Positions 10,696-23,760 are shown, counted from the stretch's first letter. The stretch: 64,000 bases of DNA from Galaxea fascicularis (GCA_948470475.1 OX419337.1:38150036-38214035), one strand, 5' to 3'. Made by a program: numbers and translations. Notes: generated by a model from the sequence alone, not told the origin.

Positions 10696-12188
10696 GTAAG
10701 ATTTCTTTGACCTTGTTAGACGTTCTCTTTTTTGCGTTATTTTAATCAAAATATCCCAATCTCCCTGTTGTCCGCTTTACGACGACTCCAACACTGCATA
10801 CATTTACTGCTATTGCAAGAACTTGGAGTTGGATTTGCTTTACACTGACGAGTAAGGAAACCGGCATTAAAGACTTCATAGTTAAGCTTCTTTGTAGCCA
10901 CATATATTACTTTTTACCTCGGTTTATAGTTGATTTTCTTTGAGCTTTGGTAAAGAATTGCTGAGACGTAAACTAAGGACAACTTAACGCTCCTCTTTCA
11001 ATATTTTCTTCCTACCGGGTCAGAAATTTTCCATCCTCGGAGACTCATGGGCAGATAGTCGGGACGGGACGAAGCTGGCAATTTCAAGCTGAAATATTGC
11101 TTTTCTTTACAAGAACAACACTTTGAAATTTGGTCAGATACGTAGCTGGCCCAATGCAGAATTGATAATTCTGTAAAAGTACGATCAGAGCTGAAATAGG
11201 AAATCGATAGCACTGACTTCCACGGCGGCCAAGTTGGACCAAAAACGTCAATTAACTTTCACAAAATTGCGGTTTTGATCTCGTTTTTTTGCAGAAAAGT
11301 GCCACCGAGTTAAAATTGGTTCTGTTTCTTTTTACTTAAACTCTTTTCTTCCTAAATTTAATTTTTATTTGTAAACTTGCTTCATGACATTTGATGAAAA
11401 CAAACATAATTATTGAATTCTGCGAGACTAAACACGAGGGACTAATTTATGTCAGTTTTGATACTGTCAACTTCATCAGCAAAAGAATATTGAAACAAGC
11501 TCTAACTGCATGTGTTACTCAATGTTACTTTGCTTTACTAACAGCGATTTGAAATTTACCAGTTTAATCGCACCAAATGATGCGGAGACTAATCCAAATA
11601 AAATCAGTAAAACCATTTGTTTTCGCTTAACGTTTCAATTTTGAATTATCGTAATAAAACCCATATGTAACGTCTTAATCAATTTTAAAGAGAAACTGCG
11701 ACTTAATCCTGCCCTCTGACGATTCGGCAGCCATGAAACTTTGATTTAGTAATTCGTTGACAAGCCACCCAAGAGTAAACTGCATATCTACAGAAAGTTC
11801 CGCCAAAACACCTGCTTCTGCAGTATTGCCTTCAATTCGATGGTGTCGCGTTTCTTTGAGCTGATTTTTTGAAACTTGTAAGAGATTTCAAACCTATGGA
11901 TTTGAACTTAACAAGATTTTTCGACCTTCTAGCGATTAACTTTCCGCAGGTGTTTGCGACTGGAAGGAAGACAGATTAATTGGTCATTTTTAAGACGCCT
12001 AAAATCAGCAAAAAAATATTTTGAACACTTACACTTTTCAAGACCTTTTATAATAAAAGCACAGTCTGATAAAAATTTAAAATATCCTGCATTGATCGCG
12101 TATCGGAAAAAATATGCTCAATTCAGCCCCATTTGCACGACATTCAGTTTAGACCCGGCACTCCTAAATTTAGATACGTGGGCCAATA
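10696..12188. other. Unassigned AT-rich DNA
   Basis: Nothing recognisable. Short frames here are not supported by any motif. The mirror image lies at about 57040-58531. Confidence 0.4.
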
Positions 12189-12323
12189 GTTTTGGCACGG
12201 CCCGCTTGTTTTTTTGTTATGTAAATGCAAATATGTCGGCATGCGGGCCAAGAAAATCAGGTGGACCGAGACCACCTCGTCAGGTGGTCCTGGCCCGCCT
12301 AAAAAGTGACCCGCGTGCCAAAA
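12189..12323. mobile_element. Small GC-rich foldback element
   Basis: GTTTTGGCACGGCCCGC at the left end and GCGTGCCAAAAC at the right end form an imperfect inverted repeat. Inside is a second hairpin (AGGTGGACC...GGTGGTCCTGGCCCGCC). Its GC content is well above the surroundings. The mirror copy at 56906-57040 is nearly identical. Probably a MITE; no target duplication identified. Confidence 0.5.
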
Positions 12324-15300
12324 CGAGATTTTGCCAGGCTTATTAAGTGACCACAAACTCAATAAGGTACGCGCAAATGCTGTCTCCGTGATTCACTGAT
12401 ACAAGTGCACACAAAAGAAGAAGTTAGCAATGGTTAACCTAAATTCTGCTGTCGACGCGAGGTAATACCGGGTTATTGCAAGTCGATAGTTTGGAGTAAC
12501 AGCCTTTCAAATCAATGTATCTTGACGAGATATACCTTTAGAAATTTCATGGAGAAGACATTCAGAAGTTACACGAGTTGTTGGCCTCGAAAATTTGCAT
12601 AGCATAGGTCATCAGGAAAACTTCCTTCGGCCATGTCAAACCAGGCAAAAGAATGGGGATGTCTACCGTACCTTTCTCAATCGCGGAGGGTTTAAACAGC
12701 TCAAAATAGATCTCCATATCTTTCAATTTCATTCTACTGCCGATTATTCATAAGAATTGTATCTTTCTACTTTGAGTTCCATAGAGCTTTACCTTAATTT
12801 CAATTCAGTGGAGAAAAATATCTCTTACAAGTTTTAAAAGGATCGCTGGGAGCGTGACGCCGTTGCTTTCACAAATCCTAACTTTTGTCTTCAGTTATGC
12901 ATGAATGAGTTGGCTCAGAGACCTTTAATTATGCTGTCAAATTTTGTTCAACCCAAGCGAATTATGCGAGCCGCTGTAAATATGCCCGGAGGCTCTTTAT
13001 TTTAAGAGTGCCTTTCTTATTTCAGGTGTGCTCTTTAGAAATGAACATCGAAAAACATAGAACATATTTTTGTCGTTTTTAAGTGTAGCGGACAATGCCA
13101 ATACCATAGGCCCGCGATGGTTTTGCGTCCTGCTTTGATGTGTTTTCAAATACTGAATAGTGACTGGATGACGAATATAACCTGAAACCGTCAACTGTCG
13201 GATCTTTTTTTTCGGCAGAAACCTTGTTTCTTGTATACATAACTCGACTCTGTAACAATGCATCTGTCAGATCGTACATAATTGAAACGCTTCTGATTTT
13301 CTGTCTACAGGTTGAACTGGAAGTCGCTAAGACGTAACTGATCCGGTTGGATCTTGGACAAGCCAAGGAAATGAGCAGTGAAGATCAGCAGTAAAGTGTA
13401 ATCTGTCAAGTATTCCAGGGACACGCTGAAGCTGTAGAACTACAATACCACCCTAATTGAGATACGGCCGAGTTGTTTTAACCTGTTTGCCAGCCGGCAA
13501 AAGACTCTACTTATAATTTCTAAGAGGCTTTCCCATAATGATTACAGAAAGCGAAGAGGTTCAAAGGGTAACAGCATACAATTCACAGGCATTTAAGGAT
13601 TACAGCTTTGATCGAAGAACTAATAGAGTTTGGTCTCTACCCTGATGAATTAAGGAACCTTGAATTTACTTGTGCCACAACAGAATCTCAAGCCGTTTAT
13701 TCCATTAATTTTTCACTTTACATTTGTAAATATTACTTCTCAGTACTAAAATCTATTTCTTCGCATGAACAGCAACTGTGCGGAACTTACAATTCTGCAT
13801 CGAAATTAGGAAATATTTTGCGCACGTTTCATTCTTGTTGAAATTTTCCAGCAGCGCTATCGAGTTCTGTTTTCACAATCCAGGCTCGGTTAAAACCAAA
13901 ACCCAAATAGAACATTTTTTACCAAAACTTTTATGTTGTGCTACTTCATAGTTTCTTCTTCTCGTAAATAGGTTTTTACCAATCTATTTCGTTTTTCTTG
14001 CGTTCCCACTAAATTCTGTTTCCACAATCTAAACTCGGCTAAAGCCAAAGCGCACTTAACGAAACGTTTTACCAAAAGGTTTTTATTTCACGGTACTAGA
14101 CTCTTTTTTCTCGTAAAAGGTTTCGGAATCATCTTACACTTAGAGATCGCAAAGATTTAACCATTACAGTATTTTTGGGTCGTCGTCGTCTAAAACATAA
14201 GAGTTTCAGGCGTATTACTTTCAATTTCTGCTTTAGGTGATGATTTGCTTTAATTTCTTTCCCCTTCTCGCCAGAAGGTATCAGGATTCTACCTTTTTTT
14301 TTTCATAGATGTAATTCTTACTTTCCTGAGGTCTTCGTCATCTAAAACGATTGAATAATGCAACAATACAAGAGATCCTAGCGCATTAGTTTTAAACTCC
14401 TATGTGTTCTAGACTAACTACCAATAACAAAGAAGAAAGTTGCCGAAGTCTGGACAGGAGAGAGGAGAGAGAGAGAATTTGGCATAAATAGTACTATAGT
14501 TAACAACTTTTTTAGTCGTAGCACTGCAGCGATGTTTGTGACACCCCTGAAAACAACAAGGTAAGTGAACACACTCAAATTCCAATATAGTGGCATCCAA
14601 CAACAGACTAACTACCAGCGAGAAAATTATGAAAAAAAAATTCGTCTTCATGGGACACTACCATAAGATAGATTCAAATGGAACAAAAAGTATTTTTCCT
14701 TATTTTCTTCCGTTTTGCTTACGAACTAATTTTTTTCCTCACGAAGCTAATTTTCAAAGTAGCAGTACGAACTTTCAAATAAAAGCACTGATTGTGAAAA
14801 TGACTCGATAGCCTATAATTTATTATTTTGAAACCTGACACTCAAAATTTTCAAATAACAACACGTTCTTTATCCATTTGGAAAAGACTGCATAGGCCTT
14901 AAAATACTTTTTCATAAGTGGCACACGAAATTTCAAGCTTCCTGTTCAAAAGAGTAAAAACACCCCAATTAGTCACAATTCGACCATGCTGTAAAACCGA
15001 CAATAAAGTCGGAAATAAACTTCCACAAAAACTAGCAATATTTCTAGTAATTCATACGCCCGACAAAGGACAATTCCCGATATTTTAGACTCGAATGTGT
15101 CAAAAATGCAATACCAAATATGTAGATTTAAATCAGAAAGACAAATGTAAAGCTCTTCTCAAAATTTAATAAAGAGTAAACAAAGATATTTATTAGCTTC
15201 AGAACACAAAATGACTCTTATGTCTAGAAAATGTATTAAAAAAATAAAGTAAAAAAAAAAAGAAAAAAAGGCAAATAAAAAACATCAACCCTCCACATTA

Positions 15301-15446
15301 CAATGTGACAAAAAATAAAGTGCCGCAACAATATGCGGCAAAACTTCTCTGTCTCCTTGTAAACTTAATAAAGTAAAACAAACTTAAGTTGGAATGGAGA
15401 ATATCAAAAAAGGGAAGAGTAAAAAAAGTACAGATTGGAAGAGGGA
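12324..15446. other. Unassigned AT-rich DNA before satellite
   Basis: No gene, RNA or named repeat recognised. The last few hundred bases are A-rich with several homopolymer runs (for example about 15238-15270) leading up to the satellite. The mirror image is 53781-56905. Confidence 0.4.
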
Positions 15447-17915
15447 GAGTGGGAGAGGGAGGGTGGGAGTACTCCCAACCCTCCCCTCTTCCACTCGACA
15501 GAGTGGGAGAGGGAGGGTGGGAGTACTCCCAACCCTCCCCTCTTCCACTCGACAGAGTGGGAGAGGGAGGGTGGGAGTACTCCCAACCCTCCCCTCTTCC
15601 ACTCGACAGAGTGGGAGAGGGAGGGTGGGAGTACTCCCAACCCTCCCCTCTTCCACTCGACAGAGTGGGAGAGGGAGGGTGGGAGTACTCCCAACCCTCC
15701 CCTCTTCCACTCGACAGAGTGGGAGAGGGAGGGTGGGAGTACTCCCAACCCTCCCCTCTTCCACTCGACAGAGTGGGAGAGGGAGGGTGGGAGTACTCCC
15801 AACCCTCCCCTCTTCCACTCGACAGAGTGGGAGAGGGAGGGTGGGAGTACTCCCAACCCTCCCCTCTTCCACTCGACAGAGTGGGAGAGGGAGGGTGGGA
15901 GTACTCCCAACCCTCCCCTCTTCCACTCGACAGAGTGGGAGAGGGAGGGTGGGAGTACTCCCAACCCTCCCCTCTTCCACTCGACAGAGTGGGAGAGGGA
16001 GGGTGGGAGTACTCCCAACCCTCCCCTCTTCCACTCGACAGAGTGGGAGAGGGAGGGTGGGAGTACTCCCAACCCTCCCCTCTTCCACTCGACAGAGTGG
16101 GAGAGGGAGGGTGGGAGTACTCCCAACCCTCCCCTCTTCCACTCGACAGAGTGGGAGAGGGAGGGTGGGAGTACTCCCAACCCTCCCCTCTTCCACTCGA
16201 CAGAGTGGGAGAGGGAGGGTGGGAGTACTCCCAACCCTCCCCTCTTCCACTCGACAGAGTGGGAGAGGGAGGGTGGGAGTACTCCCAACCCTCCCCTCTT
16301 CCACTCGACAGAGTGGGAGAGGGAGGGTGGGAGTACTCCCAACCCTCCCCTCTTCCACTCGACAGAGTGGGAGAGGGAGGGTGGGAGTACTCCCAACCCT
16401 CCCCTCTTCCACTCGACAGAGTGGGAGAGGGAGGGTGGGAGTACTCCCAACCCTCCCCTCTTCCACTCGACAGAGTGGGAGAGGGAGGGTGGGAGTACTC
16501 CCAACCCTCCCCTCTTCCACTCGACAGAGTGGGAGAGGGAGGGTGGGAGTACTCCCAACCCTCCCCTCTTCCACTCGACAGAGTGGGAGAGGGAGGGTGG
16601 GAGTACTCCCAACCCTCCCCTCTTCCACTCGACAGAGTGGGAGAGGGAGGGTGGGAGTACTCCCAACCCTCCCCTCTTCCACTCGACAGAGTGGGAGAGG
16701 GAGGGTGGGAGTACTCCCAACCCTCCCCTCTTCCACTCGACAGAGTGGGAGAGGGAGGGTGGGAGTACTCCCAACCCTCCCCTCTTCCACTCGACAGAGT
16801 GGGAGAGGGAGGGTGGGAGTACTCCCAACCCTCCCCTCTTCCACTCGACAGAGTGGGAGAGGGAGGGTGGGAGTACTCCCAACCCTCCCCTCTTCCACTC
16901 GACAGAGTGGGAGAGGGAGGGTGGGAGTACTCCCAACCCTCCCCTCTTCCACTCGACAGAGTGGGAGAGGGAGGGTGGGAGTACTCCCAACCCTCCCCTC
17001 TTCCACTCGACAGAGTGGGAGAGGGAGGGTGGGAGTACTCCCAACCCTCCCCTCTTCCACTCGACAGAGTGGGAGAGGGAGGGTGGGAGTACTCCCAACC
17101 CTCCCCTCTTCCACTCGACAGAGTGGGAGAGGGAGGGTGGGAGTACTCCCAACCCTCCCCTCTTCCACTCGACAGAGTGGGAGAGGGAGGGTGGGAGTAC
17201 TCCCAACCCTCCCCTCTTCCACTCGACAGAGTGGGAGAGGGAGGGTGGGAGTACTCCCAACCCTCCCCTCTTCCACTCGACAGAGTGGGAGAGGGAGGGT
17301 GGGAGTACTCCCAACCCTCCCCTCTTCCACTCGACAGAGTGGGAGAGGGAGGGTGGGAGTACTCCCAACCCTCCCCTCTTCCACTCGACAGAGTGGGAGA
17401 GGGAGGGTGGGAGTACTCCCAACCCTCCCCTCTTCCACTCGACAGAGTGGGAGAGGGAGGGTGGGAGTACTCCCAACCCTCCCCTCTTCCACTCGACAGA
17501 GTGGGAGAGGGAGGGTGGGAGTACTCCCAACCCTCCCCTCTTCCACTCGACAGAGTGGGAGAGGGAGGGTGGGAGTACTCCCAACCCTCCCCTCTTCCAC
17601 TCGACAGAGTGGGAGAGGGAGGGTGGGAGTACTCCCAACCCTCCCCTCTTCCACTCGACAGAGTGGGAGAGGGAGGGTGGGAGTACTCCCAACCCTCCCC
17701 TCTTCCACTCGACAGAGTGGGAGAGGGAGGGTGGGAGTACTCCCAACCCTCCCCTCTTCCACTCGACAGAGTGGGAGAGGGAGGGTGGGAGTACTCCCAA
17801 CCCTCCCCTCTTCCACTCGACAGAGTGGGAGAGGGAGGGTGGGAGTACTCCCAACCCTCCCCTCTTCCACTCGACAGAGTGGGAGAGGGAGGGTGGGAGT
17901 ACTCCCAACCCTCCC
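15447..17915 (+). repeat. 54-bp satellite array, 45 full units plus partial
   Basis: Head-to-tail units of 54 bp run from 15447 to 17876, with a 39-bp partial unit to 17915. No variant unit is visible. Each unit contains GGGAGAGGGAGGGTGGG (a perfect G-quadruplex pattern with loops of 3, 1 and 1) running into the palindrome GGGAGTACTCCC. The surrounding GGGAGGGT and AACCCTCCC extend that palindrome into a 14-15 bp stem with one bulged base. Because 54 is divisible by three and the unit has no stop in five of six frames, long reading frames appear on both strands. They encode perfect 18-residue repeats and are by-products of the array, not genes. Confidence 0.97.
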
Positions 17916-17977
17916 TTCCGGGATAATTTATTCAGATGTGAATTTTTGACATTTTTGTATATTGAAGGACGGAGAAA

Positions 17978-18134
17978 TAGGCCAGATTCGTATTCTCGGT
18001 ATGGACCTGGATCTAGCATGAAGTGGAGGCTTTAGCGGGGGAATCTTTTCATATGTAAATGTACTCCCCCGCAATGCAAGAGCCTCGACTTCATGCTAGA
18101 TTTAGTTCAATACCGAGAATACGAAGATGGCCTA
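17978..18134. mobile_element. 157-bp palindromic MITE beside satellite
   Basis: TAGGCCAGATTCGTATTCTC at one end is mirrored by GAATACGAAGATGGCCTA at the other. An inner pair GCGGGGGAATC / GTACTCCCCCGC surrounds CATATG. Nearly the whole element folds on itself. It lies about 60 bp from the satellite edge. The mirror copy is 52065-52221; a fresher 152-bp relative is inserted at 40249-40400. No clean target duplication. Confidence 0.8.
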
Positions 18135-18799
18135 TTGAGATACTGGTAAGATAACTATTAATGTATGTACAAATTTAGGAGAAATTCATTTGCTGCATAT
18201 GTAAAGAAGTAATTTATTCATGTTGTGAAGTTTTTTTAGGGAGGGAGGAATATTGATGCGTTGTCGTACTAACTGCTCTGTTATGCATTACTACTAGGGT
18301 TGACCCTTGAATTCTTAGAAGTGATTAGCATATTTGTTCTTAAAGTAAGGGGTTGGTAGATGTGAAATTGGGAGAAAATGGGGTGAATCGAGATTGAAAG
18401 AAAGGTTAAAAGGTATACACATAAATTATAGTCTGTTAATGGTGAAAGAGGCACGTTATTGTGGTGGAGGACGGCCTGGTCTTGATCTAATTATTTACTA
18501 AAAATTTAATGTTTGAACGACTTTCAATATTTCCCACTTATCCCTTATTTTCAACATTCTCCTAAGCAACTCTTCTTCCTCCCAAAAGTTTACAGGGTTA
18601 CTGAAACCATTTTGACGGAAGTGATTAAAGGTACAAAAAAACAAGGCGTTTACAGGTAAGCCCAACCCTCTCAATATATTGTCCAGGGGACTGGACAAAC
18701 TTATCAGCCAGAGGTTATGTTATTACCCCAAATTCTCTTAACTAATGCACAAAGAAAGTTATAGAAACGAGAATTGATATTGGAACTTGGGAGTTACAG
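18135..18799. other. Unassigned AT-rich DNA
   Basis: Nothing recognisable between the palindromic element and the unassigned ORF region. The mirror image is about 51400-52064. Confidence 0.4.
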
Positions 18800-19567
18800 T
18801 TAATCCTTCTTGTTCTCAGTGCAAAGAAGTCTCACTAGTTCTGTTTCCGTTTTCTTAGGGATAGCTTGGGAGTCGGAATTCTCCTTTTCGTTCACTCTCG
18901 TATGGAGTGAAGTTAAATGGGTTGAACTTGCACTCTTTCCCTTTCTCCACAGGGGGTAGAGAAGGCCTTCTCTTCTTGGAGAGGGAGGGGTGAGAGGTTC
19001 TTTCATCATTAGTCTCCAGGGAATGACTTTCTTTTTCTGGTTTTTTATTAATTCTATTTTCCAAGTTTGATTTGCTCCTATGGTGTTTTGTGTGCTGTCT
19101 CCAGTGTGGCCAGTTCTTTTAATTTTCTGTTTGCTCTTGAGAAAGAGCTACTTGTTACATGTAACTGATTTATTTTGCTTTTTCACTAAAGCTTTTAAAA
19201 CATTAGTTTGCCTAATTACTGGTGGCTGTGGACGAGCACTTTGAATTTTAGTGCGAAGGCTTCGATAAATGGCCCTATACAACAATACGGCTGTGACTCG
19301 AGGTAGTAGCTGGAGACAGTTTTTTTTAGTGTCTTGTACACGGAGGGTCTCCTGTTCCCAGTAGGAGGCGACTGAAATTGGTTCTAAATCCAAGGACCCC
19401 TGTGCCAAGCTTTGTTGGTAAATCCCCAAACCATAGGCCTTTGGTACTTCCCAGTTAAAAGTAAAGTACACAGCCACGGAGGATTGGCCACATTGTAGAC
19501 TTTGTGGCAGTTTACTGTGAAAAGTGTAAACTCTAACAGTTTTTTCCGACTGTTTGTTCTTCTTCAA
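18800..19567 (-). CDS. Unassigned ORF with one in-frame stop
   Basis: On the minus strand a 139-codon frame (19567 to 19148) starts MKKNKQSEKTVRVYTFHSK, runs through FTFNWEVPKAYGLGIYQQS and ends in a Lys-rich tail KALVKKQNKSVTCNK. After a single TAG the same frame stays open for about 115 more codons to 18800 (...KTETELVRLLCTENKKD). I recognise no domain. The composition is protein-like rather than repetitive, and the 139-codon part is unchanged in the right arm, but a second frame (18855-19064) is also open, which weakens the case. It could be exons of a host gene, a fragment of an unknown mobile element, or chance. Copy A keeps only the first part, at 1-120. Confidence 0.25.
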
Positions 19568-22517
19568 CTAATCACACACACACAAAGGATCAAAATTGGT
19601 CAAGGGCAGTGCCAATCAAACCAAGCTTTGACGACAGCATTTAAAGTAGCCACGTAGCTGAATCAGTTACCCGGGTTAAATAAAGTTTTCCTTTTTGAGC
19701 TATTTTGTGTAAACAAAATCGCTCTATGTCAGCATGAAGCTCAAGAAATTCTTCCGTGGTCGGATGGTTCTGCCTTGAACCAATGAAATAAAGGTTTCTT
19801 TAGATGGCATTGTTTCAGCCAGCGGCCAATCTAATTCCCTGTATTTAAAGGTCTTTTTGAAAGCATGTGGTCAGTGATGGTCAGCACTGAGACTAAGTTA
19901 CACATGCGTGTTGATTACGCTCAAAGGAACATCAGCGTGGAATGTCACGCGTCATATATCTACTGTTGCGTGACGTATTTATTACTATCACGCCAAGGGG
20001 TACCACCATTATGGTAGTCTTTCCGGAGAAAAGGGTTTGTATATTTAACGCATGCGTGAATGACAACAACAGGCGTGAGATACTGGAGTCAGATTAGAAT
20101 GAAGTATGAGTTGTGCTGTTTCGATGGATGATGAAGGTAGTAAGGTGGGGACGAAGGTATTTGAAGTTTACGGCCGCGGCTTGTTGGTTATAAAAACCGT
20201 GTGTTTAGTCTCCTTCGCAGACGCTCTTTTGGTTCGTCACGCAATCTTTCCTCCCCAATGAACGTCTGCTGAAACGAGCAGCAGATTCCTTTCCCATTGT
20301 TAGCAAAGATCAGCCGGAGTCCACGTAAAAATTACTACAGAGCCAATCAGCGCTAAGTTACTGTGTAATGAAAAGCCTGAAGTCTGACGTTTTCGAGGCA
20401 AGTGTCTTTACTATTTTGAATTGCGTGCGATGCCTCCTAGAAAGTCCTTCAATGATTTTTCAGCATCTTTGAATTTGGTCATCTCGATGAACACGAAAGT
20501 AGAACTATGTTAGTGGTACTCGACCACTTCTGAGGAGAATTTTTAAGGGTTAAAAACAATGAAATTTAGTTTTTGAGAAATGAAACGTCGAGTTATTCAA
20601 ACAACCCGTAGTGTAACCGCGAGAGACCTAGCGGGGAAGAAATGCCGTTCTGAGATCAAGCAGTGTTCTTTAAATCACATATTACTATTTGCCATTGAAC
20701 TGACTGAATGCTCTGGAAATAATGCAGGCGGTGAAAAGCGGCAAAAAACGTTAAACGAATAATGCTAGTCGTAATTGATTCAGCATCAAGGTAATTTGGT
20801 TGAGCGGTTCCTACTCGGGGAGCAAATATTTCGTTTCGATGTGGACGAGTGCTTAGTTTTGTAATTTTTCTTGTGTTTTTTTGTTCCTTTGCTAATTTTG
20901 TCAAAACTGCAAGAACATTGTTAAAACTGGAAAAGCATTGTGTGACGAAAATAAACATATGTTTGACGGATTTGAAAACTATAAATATTAGTCTAATCAG
21001 AAGTGGCTGTTTTCACAAGTGATATTTGTACGAAAGAAAAATGCTATGGAAGGGAATCCTTAATCTGGATATTTGTTCCCCTTGAAGTGAAACCATTGTT
21101 ATGTTAAACAATGGAAATGGTGATTTCGGATAGTGAGCAATTTCATTTGTCAAATGGATTTCTTTTGTCTCTCACGTGTAAACAGGCACCAAGACATACA
21201 GCCCTGTTTATCAAATGCGATTTTCAACTTTGATCTATCACGTGCACACGTTTGGTAATAGCAAGTTCGTTGACTAATTCCCACATGAATAAGGCAGCGC
21301 GGTTGGTTAAATGCGACTCCGAACTTTGATCGGTCACGTGCATCCAACATGACCTTTGATCAATCACAAGATTTGCACGTGGTCAATTCAACTTGTTTAC
21401 AACAACATCTAAATGAATTTATTTTCTGTTACAATGATTGGTCACTTTTAACCGTTTTTTATTGGTTACTTTTCTCAACTTCAATTTTCTCTTCTTTTAA
21501 TTGGCGGATTTCGATCCGTTGTTTGTCTGTTGATCGGATTTTTTAATATTGTACAACTGTTGATGCTCTTAATTCGGAGCATGGAATTAATTGGTGGTTT
21601 GTTTTCGAGTCGGTAAGTTTAATATTGCCCTTATTACGGGATACAACGCGGTGTCACGCTCATCTGCTTACTGCACACAGACATTGTCAGCAAAAGGCCC
21701 AACACTAAAATAAGAGCGTTTGTTTAGGTCGGGCTATTTTTGCTGTCCGAAGTAAAAAGTACAAAGCACTTGAAAATCAGAAATTGATGAATTATGGCAA
21801 TTACATCTATATTCGTTATCAGTACTATTTGTTCAACGCTGATTTGTTTTTGCTGGTGTTGTATATTACGGTGTGTTTGGTGGTTCGTTTGTTTGCGAAT
21901 ATTTCTTCATGTGGTCCTGGAACTGTTTCAGCACGTGTACGTATATTTTGGGAATTTGAGAGACTGGACGAATATAGTGTTTGCGAAAGTGCGGAGAAAG
22001 AAAATGAACAAATAATAGAAAATATATTACATATTGGTTTTTTGCGGAATTAATAAAACTCTTGTTTCAAAAAATGTAGGATGAATGACTATTTAATTGG
22101 TACAAATCAAACTCAAAATCAGTCTTAGAAATAAGAAAACTAAACAAAAATCAAATGAAAAACAGTTTGCTCGTACTTCTCCGATACCATAGCAAAAACC
22201 AAAAGCGCCACAGATAAATGACTCACCATTCAACCATTTTCTGACTTCTCCCTATCTTATCAACATTTTACCGCCCTTCACAAAATAGCTCAAGCACGCA
22301 TTGCGTGCCTATGTTTTATTATAAGTTTTTATTTAAGAATTACTACACAATGTTTACAAAATGGACACCACACTAAGAACTTTAGTTTACGACGTTGCAC
22401 TGTGTACAATACACTGCTTCTGGTTAAATAAAGTTAGTTGCTTGTTCGAATGCAAGCAGACTGCACCTTTGCCCTTCGATAACATTGACGCGAGAATAGT
22501 AAATTCGTGAATATTGG

Positions 22518-22851
22518 GGAGAGAAAGATATCAGCAGATCAACAAGAAGATACCAAAGAAGTGCTTCGACAGTTTTTGGAACGTGATCTTGGTTACAAAG
22601 ATGCAAGAGACTGCTGAGATTCAGCGGTTCACCGAATAGGCAAGGGAAGGAACAGAGGACTGCGACCCATACTAGCCCGCTTTTTACGTTATACCAAATG
22701 TTCAGAGACCCTCCACCAAGATCGTCAACAGGCAAAAAGTACAACTTGAAACACTGAAACAAGCTCGAAGGAACCAACCAGACAAACTATACATAAATGG
22801 TGAGTATTGGTCTGCTGGCAAGGAACTCCAGATATCCGATGGCCGCTAATC
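22518..22851 (+). pseudogene. LINE ORF1 remnant (copy B)
   Basis: Same HRIGKGRN..LRPILARFLRY region and basic helix as at 3842-4175, with the same missing base that breaks the frame at GCGGTTCACC. Stops interrupt the frame on both sides. It lies upstream of, and in line with, the endonuclease remnant at 23161. Confidence 0.7.
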
Positions 22852-23160
22852 TTGAGAACAGCGAAAGTGTAACGTTTAAGCCACTATTAAAATCAAACTT
22901 AAATTCTTATTGAGGGCGTACGCAAACGGAGAGTTTTGAAGATAGGCCGCAAGCAAAACGAATCAGCACTGCAAACTTCAACTCTTTGTGTCCTACGGCT
23001 GTTTTTATTGCTGTCTTTGTCTATTTTTGTCCGCATATTTTCTGACCCTGTTTTTGTTTATTTTTTGATTTTGTAGTTTACACCCTTGATCAATCACAGA
23101 AGTGCTCTTGGGGATGGATGGCCAGGGAAATTTATATTACAAACCAAAGTAAACAAATAA

Positions 23161-23760
23161 ATGGATCTTAAAATAGGGTCTCTTAATGTAAGAGGATTAG
23201 GAGACAAGGCAAAACATTGGGAAACGTTTAATTGGCTCCGCTCGAAAAGGATGTCAATATTTTTCCTTCAAGAAGTTCATTGTACTGAAGAAAATAAGCA
23301 TGATTGCCGAGCAGAATGGGGACATCAAGTACTATTTAGCTGTGGCTCAAGCAAAACTGCAGGTGTTGCCATTCTCTTTAACAACAATTTTGACTTTCAA
23401 ATTTCTAAAGCTTATTCAGACCCCGGGGGACGCTTCATAGTATGTGACTTTATTACAAATGGGAAGCACCTGTTAACCATATCAAATCAATTATACAACA
23501 AACTAAGGATGAATATGCGAAGGACATTTTTGTACTCTGGGAAATGGTAAAACTGATTTAGTAAGGGAGGAATCAATGAAATATGGAGCATCTAAGGAAA
23601 AGAAAATGACGCAGGAACGAGAGAATATCGAACAGTCAATTGAAACTTTAGAAAAAGATATTACAAATATCTACATAGATAACTCTCAAAAACAAAAAGT
23701 ATGGTTGGAACTTGAAACAAAGAAAGGAGAATTAGAGCTATTGATTGAATACCAAACTGA
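23161..23760 (+). pseudogene. LINE ORF2 endonuclease and linker remnant (copy B)
   Basis: Frame 23161-23550 opens with MDLKIGSLNVRGLGDKAKHW and shows the FFLQEVHC catalytic-Glu motif. The second half of the endonuclease is deleted and the linker follows in other frames, ending at 23760 in LLIEYQT. There the Harbinger-like element interrupts it. Beyond that element, at 24640, the same LINE resumes with ILRSKSRWYNEGKKNTKYF, so B holds both sides of the insertion. Confidence 0.85.

Noticed and set aside
11954..12346. 130-codon plus-strand frame
   Set aside because: Its second half is a translated GC-rich foldback element, and the first half has no recognisable family.
15447..17915. CRISPR-like array
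   Set aside because: The units are contiguous with no unique spacers and the genome is eukaryotic.
15384..18035. Reading frames of 828-871 codons on both strands over the left satellite, and 504-542 codons on the right
   Set aside because: They come from a stop-free 54-bp unit whose length is divisible by three. Five frames are open at once and encode only perfect 18-residue repeats.
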